Origin: Alphaproteobacteria bacterium
GTDB lineage: Bacteria; Pseudomonadota; Alphaproteobacteria; Rhizobiales; Rhizobiaceae
Direction of reading: 5' to 3'
Length of the DNA stretch: 9,397 nucleotides
Assembly (NCBI GenBank): GCA_030428345.1
Contig: JAUIBM010000074.1
Span: forward strand, 1 to 9,397
The position numbers and the translations under genes are program-made. The notes under the pieces are model-generated. The model saw only the letters and a list, made by a program, of their open reading frames with translations, searched no databases and was not told the DNA's origin. This document shows, piece after piece, positions 1 through 7,459 of the stretch (the stretch's first letter is position 1; each line of letters starts with the position of its first letter).

Positions 1-342
1 CGAAACGATTTCAGGCGCGAAGGTGACCAGCAACAGGGCGAGGCTGCATCCCACCGCCAGGATCAGAGACGGCATGCGCGAACCTGACCGGGCAATGAAG
101 CCGCCCGCCACCGGCATGGTGAGCAGCGAGCCGAGGCCGAAGCCCAGGATCATCAGTCCGAGACCGGCCTCCGAAAGGCCGAGCCGGCCGGCAAATTCGG
201 GAATCTTGGGCGCCCAGGATCCGGTGATGAAGCCGTTGATCAGGAACAGCAGCGAAACGCCCACTCGGGCGGGCGGGAAGCGCTTTGCGCGCAGTGCGGC
301 ATCTGGGGAAGGAATTGCGTCCAAATCGGCTCTCCGCGGCAT
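1..342 (-). CDS. MFS transporter, N-terminal part (runs off the left edge)
   Basis: This is the first 114 residues of a major facilitator superfamily transporter; the rest lies beyond the window. After a short polar leader, helix 1 holds FLINGFITGSWAPKIPEFA (about residues 32-50). It is followed by LGLSEAGLGLMILGFGLGSL, a loop with RSGSR (about 88-92) and the start of helix 3. The GSWAPKIP signature and the following LGLS segment resemble the YbjJ-like branch of MFS proteins, whose substrates are poorly defined, so no substrate can be given. An in-frame TGA lies six codons upstream of the ATG at 342. A TTG at 324 is a serious alternative start, because GGAGA sits six bases before it while the ATG has no clear ribosome binding site. 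The gene lies 115 bases downstream of pyc on the same strand and could be partly cotranscribed with it, but no functional link is evident. Confidence 0.85.
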   Translation of the reverse strand, partial: MPRRADLDAIPSPDAALRAKRFPPARVGVSLLFLINGFITGSWAPKIPEFAGRLGLSEAGLGLMILGFGLGSLLTMPVAGGFIARSGSRMPSLILAVGCSLALLLVTFAPEIVS

Positions 343-383
343 TGCCCGCGTCGCCGGGCGTCAGGCACGGCTACACCAGGCAG

Positions 384-404
384 GCGCGGTCCGCCAGACC
401 GCGC
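384..404 (-). terminator. GC-rich hairpin between pyc and the MFS gene (possible terminator)
   Basis: A perfect 8-bp inverted repeat, GCGCGGTC and GACCGCGC with a 5-base loop, lies 54 bases past the pyc stop codon and 42 bases before the MFS start. No T-run follows on either strand, so it is not a classic intrinsic terminator. It could be a weak terminator or an mRNA 3' stabiliser for pyc. Nothing else is visible in this 115-base gap. Confidence 0.3.
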
Positions 405-457
405 GCCGCCCTCACCCGTTCAAGCTTTGTAACTTCCAATTGCGAACGTCGCCCGGT

Positions 458-3400
458 TCAGGCGGCGTAGACCACAAGCAGATCCTTTGCGTCGATCTGG
501 TCGCCGGTCTTGACCAGCACCTCGGCGATGGTGCCGTCCCGGTCGGCGTGCAGCGCGGTCTCCATCTTCATGGCCTCGATGGAGAGCAGGACGTCGCCGA
601 CCGCCACTTCCTGGCCCACCGCGACCGAAACCGTCGACACGACGCCCGGCATCGGCGCTCCGATCTGCGCCTCGTTTCCGGGCTCGGCCTTGCGGCGCAC
701 CGCCCCGCCGGAAGCCCCGTGCGCGCGATCCGGCACCTTGGTGCGTCTTGGCTGGCCGTTCATCTCGAAATAGACCGTCACCATGCCCTTCTCGTCGCTT
801 TCGCCGATGGCGAGGCAGCGCACGACCAGGGTCTTGCCCTTTTCAAGATCGACATAGATCTCCTGTCCCGGCGCCAGGCCGTAGAAATAGACCGGCGTCG
901 GCAGCACTGAAGTTGGTCCGTACAGCTCCCTGGCGGTCACATAGTCGGCAAAGACCTTGGGATACATCAGCCAGGAGGCGAATTCCTGCTCGCTGAGCTC
1001 GATGCCGGTCTTTTCCTCCGCCCGTGCGCGTTCAGCCACGAGATCGAGCGGCTCGAGCAGCGCGCCCGGCCGCTCGACATAGGGCGCCTCGCCCTTGAGC
1101 GCCCGCTTCTGGATCGCTTCCGGCCAACCGCCCTCCGGCTGGCCGAGATCGCCGCGCATCATCGAAACCACCGATTCGGGGAAGGAAATCTCGCGACTGC
1201 CTTCCGTCACATCGGCGACCGACAGATCCTGGCTGACCATCATCAGCGCCATGTCGCCCACCACCTTGGAGGAAGGCGTCACCTTGACGATATCGCCGAA
1301 CATACGGTTGGCGTCATGATAGGCGCGGGCCACCTCGTGCCAGCGCGACTCCAGTCCGAGGGAGCGCGCCTGTTCCTTGAGATTGGTGAACTGGCCGCCC
1401 GGCATTTCATGCAGATAGACTTCCGAGGCAGGCCCCTTGAGATCGCTCTCGAAGCCCGCATACTGGAAGCGCACCGCTTCCCAGTAGAACGAGATGCGCC
1501 GGATCGCGTCCGGATCGAGCCCGGTGTCGAGATCCGAGCCCTTCAGCGCTTCCACGATCGAGCCGAGGCAGGGCTGGGAGGTATTGCCCGACAGCGCGTC
1601 CATCGCCGCATCCACGATATCCGCGCCGTTCTCCGCCGCCGCCAGCACGCTCGCGGCCGCAATGCCGGACGTGTCGTGCGTGTGGAAATGCAGCGGCAGA
1701 TCGGTTTCCTGGCGCAGCGTGGCGAAGAGCTTTCGCGCCGCGGCCGGCTTGAGAAGGCCCGCCATGTCCTTGATGGCGATCATGTGGGCCCCGACCTTCT
1801 CCAACTCATGGACGAGGCGCACATAATAGGACAGGCCGTATTTGGCCCTGTCCGGGTCCTGGATGTCGCCGGTATAGCAGATAGCCGCCTCGCACAGCCG
1901 GTTCTCCTCGGCCACCGCGTCCATCGACACGCGCATGTTCTCCACCCAGTTGAGGCAGTCGAATACGCGGAACACATCCACCCCGGCATCGGCGGCCTGG
2001 GCGACGAAATGCTTGACCACATTGTCGGGGTAATTGGTGTAGCCGACGCCGTTGGAGCCGCGCAGCAGCATCTGCAGCAGCACGTTGGGCGCGCCGGCGC
2101 GCACCAGCGCAAGGCGCTCCCAGGGATCCTCTGTCAGGAAGCGCATGGCGACGTCGAAGGTCGCCCCGCCCCAGCATTCCAGGCTGAACAGCCCGCCCAT
2201 GCCGCGCGCATAGGCGTCTGCCACCGCGACGACGTCATGGGTGCGCACCCGTGTCGCCAGCAGCGACTGGTGCCCGTCGCGCATCGTCGTGTCGGTGACG
2301 AGCACGCGCTTCTGTTCCCGGACCCAGCGGCTGAAGCCCTCCGCGCCCAACTCCTCGAATTTCTGCCGCGTGCCGTCCTGCACCGGGGCCGAGAAACGCG
2401 GCGCGACTGGCTTGGCGGCGTCGGCCGCGGGCTTGACCCGGCCGCGCGCCTCGGGATGGCCGTTCACGGTAACGTCGGCGATGTAGGTCAGCAGCTTGGT
2501 GGCGCGATCCTGCCGGCGCACCTGCGCGAACAATTCGGGCGTGCTGTCGATGAACTTGGTCGTGTAGGTGTTGTCGCGGAATTTCTGGTGGGAAATGATC
2601 GCTTCCAGGAAGGTGAGGTTCGTCGCGACGCCGCGAATGCGGAATTCGCGCAGCGCCCGGTCCATGCGCTTGATCGCTTCCTGCGGCGTCGGCGCCCAGG
2701 CGGTGACCTTTTCCAGCAGCGGGTCGTAGAAGCGGGTGATCACGGCGCCGGAATAGGCCGTGCCGCCGTCGAGCCGGATGCCGAAGCCCGTTGCGCCGCG
2801 ATAGGCGGTAATGCGTCCGTAATCGGGGATGAAATTCTGCTCGGGATCCTCGGTCGTGATGCGGCACTGCAGCGCGTGGCCGTTGAGATGGATGTCCTTC
2901 TGTGCCGGGACTCCCGATTCCGGCGTGCCGATCGCAAAGCCGTCGAGGATGTGTATCTGCGCCTTGACGATGTCGATCCCGGTCACTTCCTCGGTCACCG
3001 TGTGCTCGACCTGGATGCGCGGATTGACCTCGATGAAATAGAACGAGCCGGTATCCATATCCATCAGATACTCGACGGTGCCGGCGCCGACATAGCCCGT
3101 CGCATTGGCGATCTTCAGCGAGTAGTTCGCCAGTTCCTGACGCTGGCCTTCGTTGAGATAGGGCGCGGGCGCGCGTTCCACGACCTTCTGGTTGCGGCGC
3201 TGGACCGAACAATCGCGCTCGAACAGGTGCACGGCATTGCCATGCGTGTCGCCGAGAATCTGGCTCTCGACATGCCGGGCGCGCTCGACCAGCTTCTCCA
3301 GATAGACTTCGTCCTTGCCGAAGGCGGCCATCGCCTCGCGCTTGGCCTCGACGACCTCGCGGGCCAGGTCCTTGGGATCGCGGATCGCGCGCATGCCGCG

Positions 3401-3916
3401 TCCTCCGCCGCCCCAGGAGGCCTTCAACATGATCGGATAGCCGATCGTCTCGGCCATGCGGGCGACCTCGGCCATGTCGTCGGGCAGGGGCTCGGTCGCC
3501 GGCACCACCGGGACGCCGATCTCGATCGCAAGGTTCCGCGCCGCGACCTTGTTGCCCAGCCTGCGCATCGTGTCGGCGCGCGGTCCGATGAAGACGATCC
3601 CCGCCGCATCGCAGGCATCGACGAATTCAGGACTCTCCGAAAGCAGGCCGTAGCCGGGGTGAATGGCGTCCGCGCCCGACAGCTTGGCGACGCGCAGGAT
3701 CTCGTCGATCGACAGATAGGATTCGATCGGCCCCATGTCCCGATCCAGATGCGGTCCCCGCCCGATCTGATAGGCCTCGTCCGCCTTGAAGCGGTGCAGC
3801 GAAAGCTTGTCCTCCTCGGCCCACACCGCGACGGTGCGGATGTCGAGTTCATTGGCCGCGCGAAAAACGCGAATGGCGATTTCGGAGCGGTTTGCGACGA
3901 GAATTTTCCGGATCAA
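458..3916 (-). CDS. pyc: Pyruvate carboxylase, single-chain biotin enzyme
   Basis: Cytoplasmic anaplerotic enzyme that carboxylates pyruvate to oxaloacetate using ATP, bicarbonate and covalent biotin. From a TTG start at 3916 it has 1152 residues, complete for the family. The biotin carboxylase domain covers about 1-450: WGGGGRGM near 168-175 is the ATP-grasp glycine loop, and EVNPRIQVEHTVTE near 296-309 carries catalytic residues. A linker/allosteric region follows. The carboxyltransferase domain covers about 530-1000: DTTMRDGHQ near 542-550, metal ligands H745 and H747 in HFHTHD, K716 in KDMAG as the carboxylated lysine, and T880 in VKVTPSS. The biotinyl domain has EAMKMET with K1117. From recalled Rhizobium etli Pyc numbering (1154 residues, biotin K1119), every motif sits two residues lower, which supports this start. 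A TTG at 3967 would add 17 non-conserved residues. Divergent from phaR. Confidence 0.97.
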   Translation of the reverse strand: MIRKILVANRSEIAIRVFRAANELDIRTVAVWAEEDKLSLHRFKADEAYQIGRGPHLDRDMGPIESYLSIDEILRVAKLSGADAIHPGYGLLSESPEFVDACDAAGIVFIGPRADTMRRLGNKVAARNLAIEIGVPVVPATEPLPDDMAEVARMAETIGYPIMLKASWGGGGRGMRAIRDPKDLAREVVEAKREAMAAFGKDEVYLEKLVERARHVESQILGDTHGNAVHLFERDCSVQRRNQKVVERAPAPYLNEGQRQELANYSLKIANATGYVGAGTVEYLMDMDTGSFYFIEVNPRIQVEHTVTEEVTGIDIVKAQIHILDGFAIGTPESGVPAQKDIHLNGHALQCRITTEDPEQNFIPDYGRITAYRGATGFGIRLDGGTAYSGAVITRFYDPLLEKVTAWAPTPQEAIKRMDRALREFRIRGVATNLTFLEAIISHQKFRDNTYTTKFIDSTPELFAQVRRQDRATKLLTYIADVTVNGHPEARGRVKPAADAAKPVAPRFSAPVQDGTRQKFEELGAEGFSRWVREQKRVLVTDTTMRDGHQSLLATRVRTHDVVAVADAYARGMGGLFSLECWGGATFDVAMRFLTEDPWERLALVRAGAPNVLLQMLLRGSNGVGYTNYPDNVVKHFVAQAADAGVDVFRVFDCLNWVENMRVSMDAVAEENRLCEAAICYTGDIQDPDRAKYGLSYYVRLVHELEKVGAHMIAIKDMAGLLKPAAARKLFATLRQETDLPLHFHTHDTSGIAAASVLAAAENGADIVDAAMDALSGNTSQPCLGSIVEALKGSDLDTGLDPDAIRRISFYWEAVRFQYAGFESDLKGPASEVYLHEMPGGQFTNLKEQARSLGLESRWHEVARAYHDANRMFGDIVKVTPSSKVVGDMALMMVSQDLSVADVTEGSREISFPESVVSMMRGDLGQPEGGWPEAIQKRALKGEAPYVERPGALLEPLDLVAERARAEEKTGIELSEQEFASWLMYPKVFADYVTARELYGPTSVLPTPVYFYGLAPGQEIYVDLEKGKTLVVRCLAIGESDEKGMVTVYFEMNGQPRRTKVPDRAHGASGGAVRRKAEPGNEAQIGAPMPGVVSTVSVAVGQEVAVGDVLLSIEAMKMETALHADRDGTIAEVLVKTGDQIDAKDLLVVYAA

Positions 3917-3984
3917 GGCTCTGTTCCCGAGTGTTTGCGACGTGGAGCGCAGGATGGAGGCGCCCAACCGTTTGCTGTCTCATG

Positions 3985-4013
3985 ATGTAGCGCGGGCTTA
4001 GTGTGCTGTGCAA
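3985..4013 (-). promoter_or_regulatory. Candidate sigma-70 promoter of pyc
   Basis: On the minus strand TTGCAC (4013-4008) and CTACAT (3990-3985) are separated by exactly 17 bases, a fair match to a housekeeping promoter. Transcription would begin near 3978, leaving a leader of about 60 bases before the TTG at 3916. The upstream TTG at 3967 would be only about ten bases from that start point, another reason to prefer 3916. The -35 element overlaps the TGC-N3-GCA dyad at 4004-4012. Assigned by eye only. Confidence 0.4.
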
Positions 4014-4085
4014 CATGGCCTTCACCGAACGGCAAGTTGTCTGGATTGTTCGCATGTGCTCAACTAAGGTGCATGGATGTGCTGT
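4002..4085. promoter_or_regulatory. TGC-rich repeats in the pyc-phaR divergent region (possible PhaR operators)
   Basis: TGTGCT occurs three times on the plus strand, at 4002, 4055 and 4078. The first and last extend to the 8-base direct repeat TGTGCTGT. The first copy also forms the dyad TGC-TGT-GCA (4004-4012), and TGC-TGT-TGC stands at 4080-4088 just before the phaR ribosome binding site. PhaR proteins of alphaproteobacteria are known to bind TGC-rich, partly dyad sites and to repress their own gene. Autoregulation, and possibly control of pyc, is inferred from the positions of these repeats and is not demonstrated. Confidence 0.35.
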
Positions 4086-4101
4086 TGCGCGGGAAAAAGA
4101 T

Positions 4102-4695
4102 ATGACATCAAAGGACCGGCCAATCGGAATCAAGAAATATGCCAATCGCCGACTCTACAATACGGGGTCGAGCACCTACGTCACGCTGGACGATCTTGCC
4201 CAGATGGTTAAGGCCGGCGACGAGTTCGTGGTTCAGGACGCCAAATCCGGCGACAATATAACGCGATCGGTGCTTGCCCAGATCATTTTCGACCAGGAGG
4301 GCAAGGAGGGACAAAACCTTCTCCCGATCGCTTTTCTTCGCCAGTTGATCCAGTTCTACGGCGATTCCATGCAGGCCATGGTTCCCAGCTATCTGGAATA
4401 TTCCATGAACTCCTTCACGGAGGAGCAAGGGAAGATGCGCGAGCAGATGAAGCAGGCCTTTGGCGGCATGGGCATTGGCGTGATGGAAGAACAAGTGCGC
4501 CGCAACATGGAAATGTTCAAGCAGGCCGCCAGCATGTTCATGCCGTTTGCGCCGGGCTCACCCTCGCGGACGCGCGAAGCCGAGGAAAAATCCGCGGAAA
4601 ACGCCTCCAATCCGGAAAATTCGCAGAATCAGGAACTCAAGGCCCTGAAGGACCAGATGAGCGAGATTCAGCGCAAGCTCGACAAGCTGGGCTAG
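4102..4695 (+). CDS. phaR: PHB-responsive repressor PhaR
   Basis: Cytoplasmic DNA-binding protein that in related bacteria represses phasin and its own gene, and is released when it binds nascent polyhydroxybutyrate; AniA of rhizobia is the same family. The 197-residue length is typical. The conserved amino-terminal DNA-binding/PHB_acc_N region covers about 9-70 and opens with IKKYANRRLYNTGSSTYVTL (10-29). The PHB accumulation regulatory region follows from about 72, with FLRQLIQFYGDSMQAMVPSY and a second, similar helical stretch rich in Met and Phe near 113-150. A polar linker at 151-175 leads to a charged helix, possibly a coiled coil, at 176-196. The ATG at 4102 was chosen because GGGA lies seven bases upstream and the family motif begins within ten residues; an upstream GTG at 4003 would add 33 unrelated residues. 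The stop is 48 bases from the stop of the convergent ATPase gene; no strong terminator is visible there, only a short TTTT at 4706-4709. Confidence 0.95.
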   Translation: MTSKDRPIGIKKYANRRLYNTGSSTYVTLDDLAQMVKAGDEFVVQDAKSGDNITRSVLAQIIFDQEGKEGQNLLPIAFLRQLIQFYGDSMQAMVPSYLEYSMNSFTEEQGKMREQMKQAFGGMGIGVMEEQVRRNMEMFKQAASMFMPFAPGSPSRTREAEEKSAENASNPENSQNQELKALKDQMSEIQRKLDKLG

Positions 4696-4743
4696 CCGGA
4701 TCCGATTTTCCGTTAGGGCCGGGTTCGCCGACGCGTGTTGCGG

Positions 4744-5841
4744 TCATGCAGCCGCGAATTCGGTCTCCGGCCACCGCATCCGTTCGCCATTTTCCCTGTC
4801 GAAGGCGTGCAGGGCCTCGCCCCTTGGCCGCAGGCAAACCCGCTCGCCCTCCCGGCACGCCGCATCGCGTCGCAGAACCGCCGCGACGAACGTCTCCCCG
4901 ACGCTGCAATGGGCGATGCGCATTCCCCCCAGATCCTCGATCAGGTCGACCGTGGCGGGCAGACCGGAGGCGCTCGCAGGCTCGACCTCCACGTCTTCCG
5001 GCCGGACCCCGAGCGTGAAGTGCCGGCCAATGGCAAGACCGGCGGGAGCGGGCAGGCGCAGATCCGGCGCAATGTCCGGCGCCGCCCAGCCTGCTTCGAC
5101 CACGCGCGCCGCCAGAAGGTTCATGGCAGGGGCCCCCAGAAACCCGGCGACAAATACCGTGGCTGGGCGGGCATAGACCTCCGCCGGCGTGCCCACCTGC
5201 TCGATCCGCCCGCCATTCATCACCACCAGCCGGTCGGCCATGGTCATGGCCTCGACCTGGTCATGCGTGACGAGGATCGAGGTCGCCGACAGCCGCCGGT
5301 GCAGGCGCCGCAATTCCATGCGCATCTGCACCCGCATCTTGGCGTCCAGATTGGAAAGCGGCTCATCGAACAGGAAAACCGCCGGTTCGCGCACGATCGC
5401 GCGCCCCATCGCCACGCGCTGGCGCTGGCCGCCCGACAATTGTTTCGGCCGGCGATCCAGATAGGGTTCAAGACCCAGGATTTCCGCGGCGGCCCGCACG
5501 CGCTCGGCCCGCTCCGCCTTGTTCACCCTGGCCAGTCGCAGCGGATAGCCGATATTCTCCGCCACGCTCATATGCGGGTACAGCGCATAGTTCTGGAAAA
5601 CCATGGCGCAACCGCGATCGGCCGGCTCCAGATCGTTCACCACCCGACCGGCGATGGCGATTTCTCCCGATGTGATGGCTTCAAGCCCAGCGATCATGCG
5701 CAACAGCGTGGACTTGCCGCAGCCGGACGGTCCGACGATGACGACGAACTCGCCCTTCTCGAAGGCAAGGTCGAGACCGTGCAGGATGGGCAATTCGTCA
5801 TATTTCTTCCGCAGGCTCCGGATCGAGACATAGGACATCAT
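4744..5841 (-). CDS. ugpC: ABC transporter ATP-binding protein, MalK/UgpC type
   Basis: ATPase subunit of a CUT1-type carbohydrate or glycerol-phosphate importer, acting as a homodimer on the cytoplasmic face of the two permeases encoded upstream. The 365-residue chain has all the elements: Walker A GPSGCGKST (37-45), Q-loop Q83 in VFQNYALYPHMSV, signature LSGGQRQRVA (135-144), Walker B VFLFDE with catalytic E160, D-loop SNLDAK, and H-loop H193 in VTHDQVEA. After about residue 235 comes the MalK-type regulatory/TOBE domain, including GVRPEDV (278-284). It is the last gene of the operon. Its ATG overlaps the phosphatase stop as ATGA. A second ATG at 5838 is better spaced from GGGAG (5850-5846), so the true start may be one codon later. 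The symbol reflects the subfamily; the substrate is not proven to be glycerol-3-phosphate. Confidence 0.93.
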   Translation of the reverse strand: MMSYVSIRSLRKKYDELPILHGLDLAFEKGEFVVIVGPSGCGKSTLLRMIAGLEAITSGEIAIAGRVVNDLEPADRGCAMVFQNYALYPHMSVAENIGYPLRLARVNKAERAERVRAAAEILGLEPYLDRRPKQLSGGQRQRVAMGRAIVREPAVFLFDEPLSNLDAKMRVQMRMELRRLHRRLSATSILVTHDQVEAMTMADRLVVMNGGRIEQVGTPAEVYARPATVFVAGFLGAPAMNLLAARVVEAGWAAPDIAPDLRLPAPAGLAIGRHFTLGVRPEDVEVEPASASGLPATVDLIEDLGGMRIAHCSVGETFVAAVLRRDAACREGERVCLRPRGEALHAFDRENGERMRWPETEFAAA

Positions 5842-6599
5842 GCGTCTCCCTGCCGGGCGGGGCTCGCGCTCATCAATTGGCGCAGCCGCGCGATTTCCCG
5901 TGCTTCAAGGCCATGGTCGAGGAGATAGGCTTCCGCGCCGCCATACGCTTCGCCCAGATGCGCGAGGAAGGCGCGCATCGTCGCCGGCTCGCTAAGCAGA
6001 TAGGGGCGATAGGCCGCGATATCCCTTCCCTGCTCGGAAGCCGCCTGCTCCAGCCCGGCAACGATCCCCGCCATGTGATCGCCGGTCAGGGCGTAGTCCG
6101 CCACCACATCGCCCTCGTCGACGCCGGCGAGCAGAAGCAGAAACGCTGCGACAAGTCCGGTCCGGTCCTTGCCGGCGGTGCAATGAAACAGGACGGCCCC
6201 TTGGTCTACCGCCGCCAGATGGCGCAGGACAGAAATGAACCGGTCGGTCCGCTCCGCCAATGCGGCGCAATACAGCGCCAGCAATTTATCCTCGCCCTGC
6301 ACGATCCGGGGATGGGTCGGGTCCAGCCCCTCGAACAGGGAGATGTTGACATAGTCCAGCCCCTCCATGCCCCGCGCCACGGGATTGGGCATGCTTGCGC
6401 ATTCCTCCGCGCGCCGCAGGTCGACGATCAGCGCCACGCCCATCTCGCGCAGACGCGATATCTGGACCGGATCGAGGCGGTGGAGGCTGTCGGCGCGATA
6501 GGCCCGCCCCCAGGCGGTCTGCCCGGTCGGCGTGGCGTAGCCGCCCAGGTCGCGCAGGTTGAAGATGCCGTCTAGCGGGATATGACGAGCGTGGTTCAT
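5838..6599 (-). CDS. PTP-superfamily phosphatase (tyrosine/inositide type) in an ABC operon
   Basis: Predicted cysteine-dependent phosphatase of the Y_phosphatase3 family, 253 residues. The amino end carries NLRDLGGYATPTGQTAWGRAYRADSL (about 14-39, given here only to mark the motif span), the family hallmark. IVDLRRAEE follows (58-66). The P-loop is HCTAGKDRTG (139-148), with nucleophile C140 and R146. The Lys-Asp in this loop is typical of Listeria LipA and mycobacterial PtpB, which also act on phosphoinositides, so a small phosphoester is as likely a substrate as phosphotyrosine. No signal peptide or membrane helix is seen, so it should be cytoplasmic. Its ATG shares one base with the stop of the upstream permease, and its stop overlaps the ATPase start by four bases, so it is an integral, translationally coupled part of the importer operon. 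It may dephosphorylate the imported compound. Family assignment is strong; the physiological substrate is inference. Confidence 0.9.
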   Translation of the reverse strand: MNHARHIPLDGIFNLRDLGGYATPTGQTAWGRAYRADSLHRLDPVQISRLREMGVALIVDLRRAEECASMPNPVARGMEGLDYVNISLFEGLDPTHPRIVQGEDKLLALYCAALAERTDRFISVLRHLAAVDQGAVLFHCTAGKDRTGLVAAFLLLLAGVDEGDVVADYALTGDHMAGIVAGLEQAASEQGRDIAAYRPYLLSEPATMRAFLAHLGEAYGGAEAYLLDHGLEAREIARLRQLMSASPARQGDA

Positions 6600-7459
6600 C
6601 AGCGAAGTCCCGATTTCATGAAAGAGCCGATCACCTGCCGCTGCAGGACCAGGTAGATCAGCAGAATTGGAAGGCTCGCCATCGTCGAGGCGGCCATCAG
6701 CGGGCCCCATTGCGTGCCCTCCTCGGTAATGAACATCTGCAGCCCGATCTGCACCACCGAATGCTCCGCCTTGCGGGTCAGCAGCAGCGGCCAGAAATAT
6801 TCGTTCCAGGTCGAGATGAAGATCAGAATCGCAAGCGAGGCGATCGCGCCGCGCAGATTGGGAACGATGACCTGCCAGAGAATATGGGCGTTGTTCGCGC
6901 CGTCCATCCTTGCGGCCTCCACCACCTCGCCCGGAAAGGCGCGCATCGATTGCGCCATCAGCATGATCGCGAAGGCGGAAGCGAAATGCGGAAGGATGAG
7001 CGCCCCGAGCGTATCAATCATGCCCAGCCGCGCCACCAGCAGGTAGTTCGGGATCATCACCACCTGCAGCGGCACCAGCCATGTCAGCGCGATCGCGCCG
7101 AACAGGAAGGCCGACCCGCGGAACCGCCAACGCGAGAACGCATAGCCGGCGAGAATGCCGGTCAGCAGCTGGATCGCGGTGACAATCGCCGAAACGATAA
7201 AGGTATTGACCAGCATCCGGGCCATGGGGATGGCCGAGATGGCATAGGCGTAATTGTCCAGCGATGCGGCGTCGGGCCATAACGCCGTTGAGAAGATCCG
7301 GTTCTCCGGGCGCAGCGACGTCAGGATCATCCAGTAGATCGGAAAGATGCAGATCAGCGACAGGCCGATCATGAGAGCGTGGCCGATCGCGTTCTCGAGG
7401 CTGGGCGCGGACCGCTGCGCCGGGGACAGGACGCCCGGACTGTGTGTCTCAATTGTCAT
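6599..7459 (-). CDS. CUT1-type ABC permease, UgpE/MalG-like
   Basis: Inner-membrane permease subunit, 286 residues, of the carbohydrate importer. About six transmembrane helices can be read: near 25-46, 82-108, 117-140, 151-170, 206-225 and 252-272. The cytoplasmic EAA loop, EVVEAARMDGANNAHILWQV (178-197), contacts the ATPase. MalG-family features include the LTSLRP segment after helix 1 (47-51), the NYAYAI region, and a carboxy end of the type QRQVIGSFMKSGLR. The ATG at 7459 lies inside the end of the upstream permease gene (11-base overlap). No ribosome binding site is visible, which fits translational coupling. An in-frame TTG at 7510 would add 17 residues inside the upstream gene and is rejected. 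Substrate specificity cannot be read from the sequence. Confidence 0.93.
   Translation of the reverse strand: MTIETHSPGVLSPAQRSAPSLENAIGHALMIGLSLICIFPIYWMILTSLRPENRIFSTALWPDAASLDNYAYAISAIPMARMLVNTFIVSAIVTAIQLLTGILAGYAFSRWRFRGSAFLFGAIALTWLVPLQVVMIPNYLLVARLGMIDTLGALILPHFASAFAIMLMAQSMRAFPGEVVEAARMDGANNAHILWQVIVPNLRGAIASLAILIFISTWNEYFWPLLLTRKAEHSVVQIGLQMFITEEGTQWGPLMAASTMASLPILLIYLVLQRQVIGSFMKSGLR

Noticed and set aside
1316..3985. An 889-codon open frame on the plus strand, antisense to pyc.
   Set aside because: Its translation is rich in Arg, His, Gly and Ala and shows no recognisable motif, while the opposite strand encodes a complete pyruvate carboxylase with all catalytic residues. Long antisense frames are expected opposite GC-rich coding sequence.
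4697..4712. A possible bidirectional terminator between phaR and the ATPase gene (CGGATCCG palindrome followed by ATTTTCCG).
   Set aside because: The palindrome leaves no loop, and the alternative pairing of CGGA with TCCG is only 4 bp, so it is too weak to call.
4735..5928. A 397-codon plus-strand open frame over the ATPase gene.
   Set aside because: It is the reverse-strand shadow of a fully conserved MalK/UgpC-type ATPase, and its translation is low in structure-forming motifs and rich in Arg, His and Pro.
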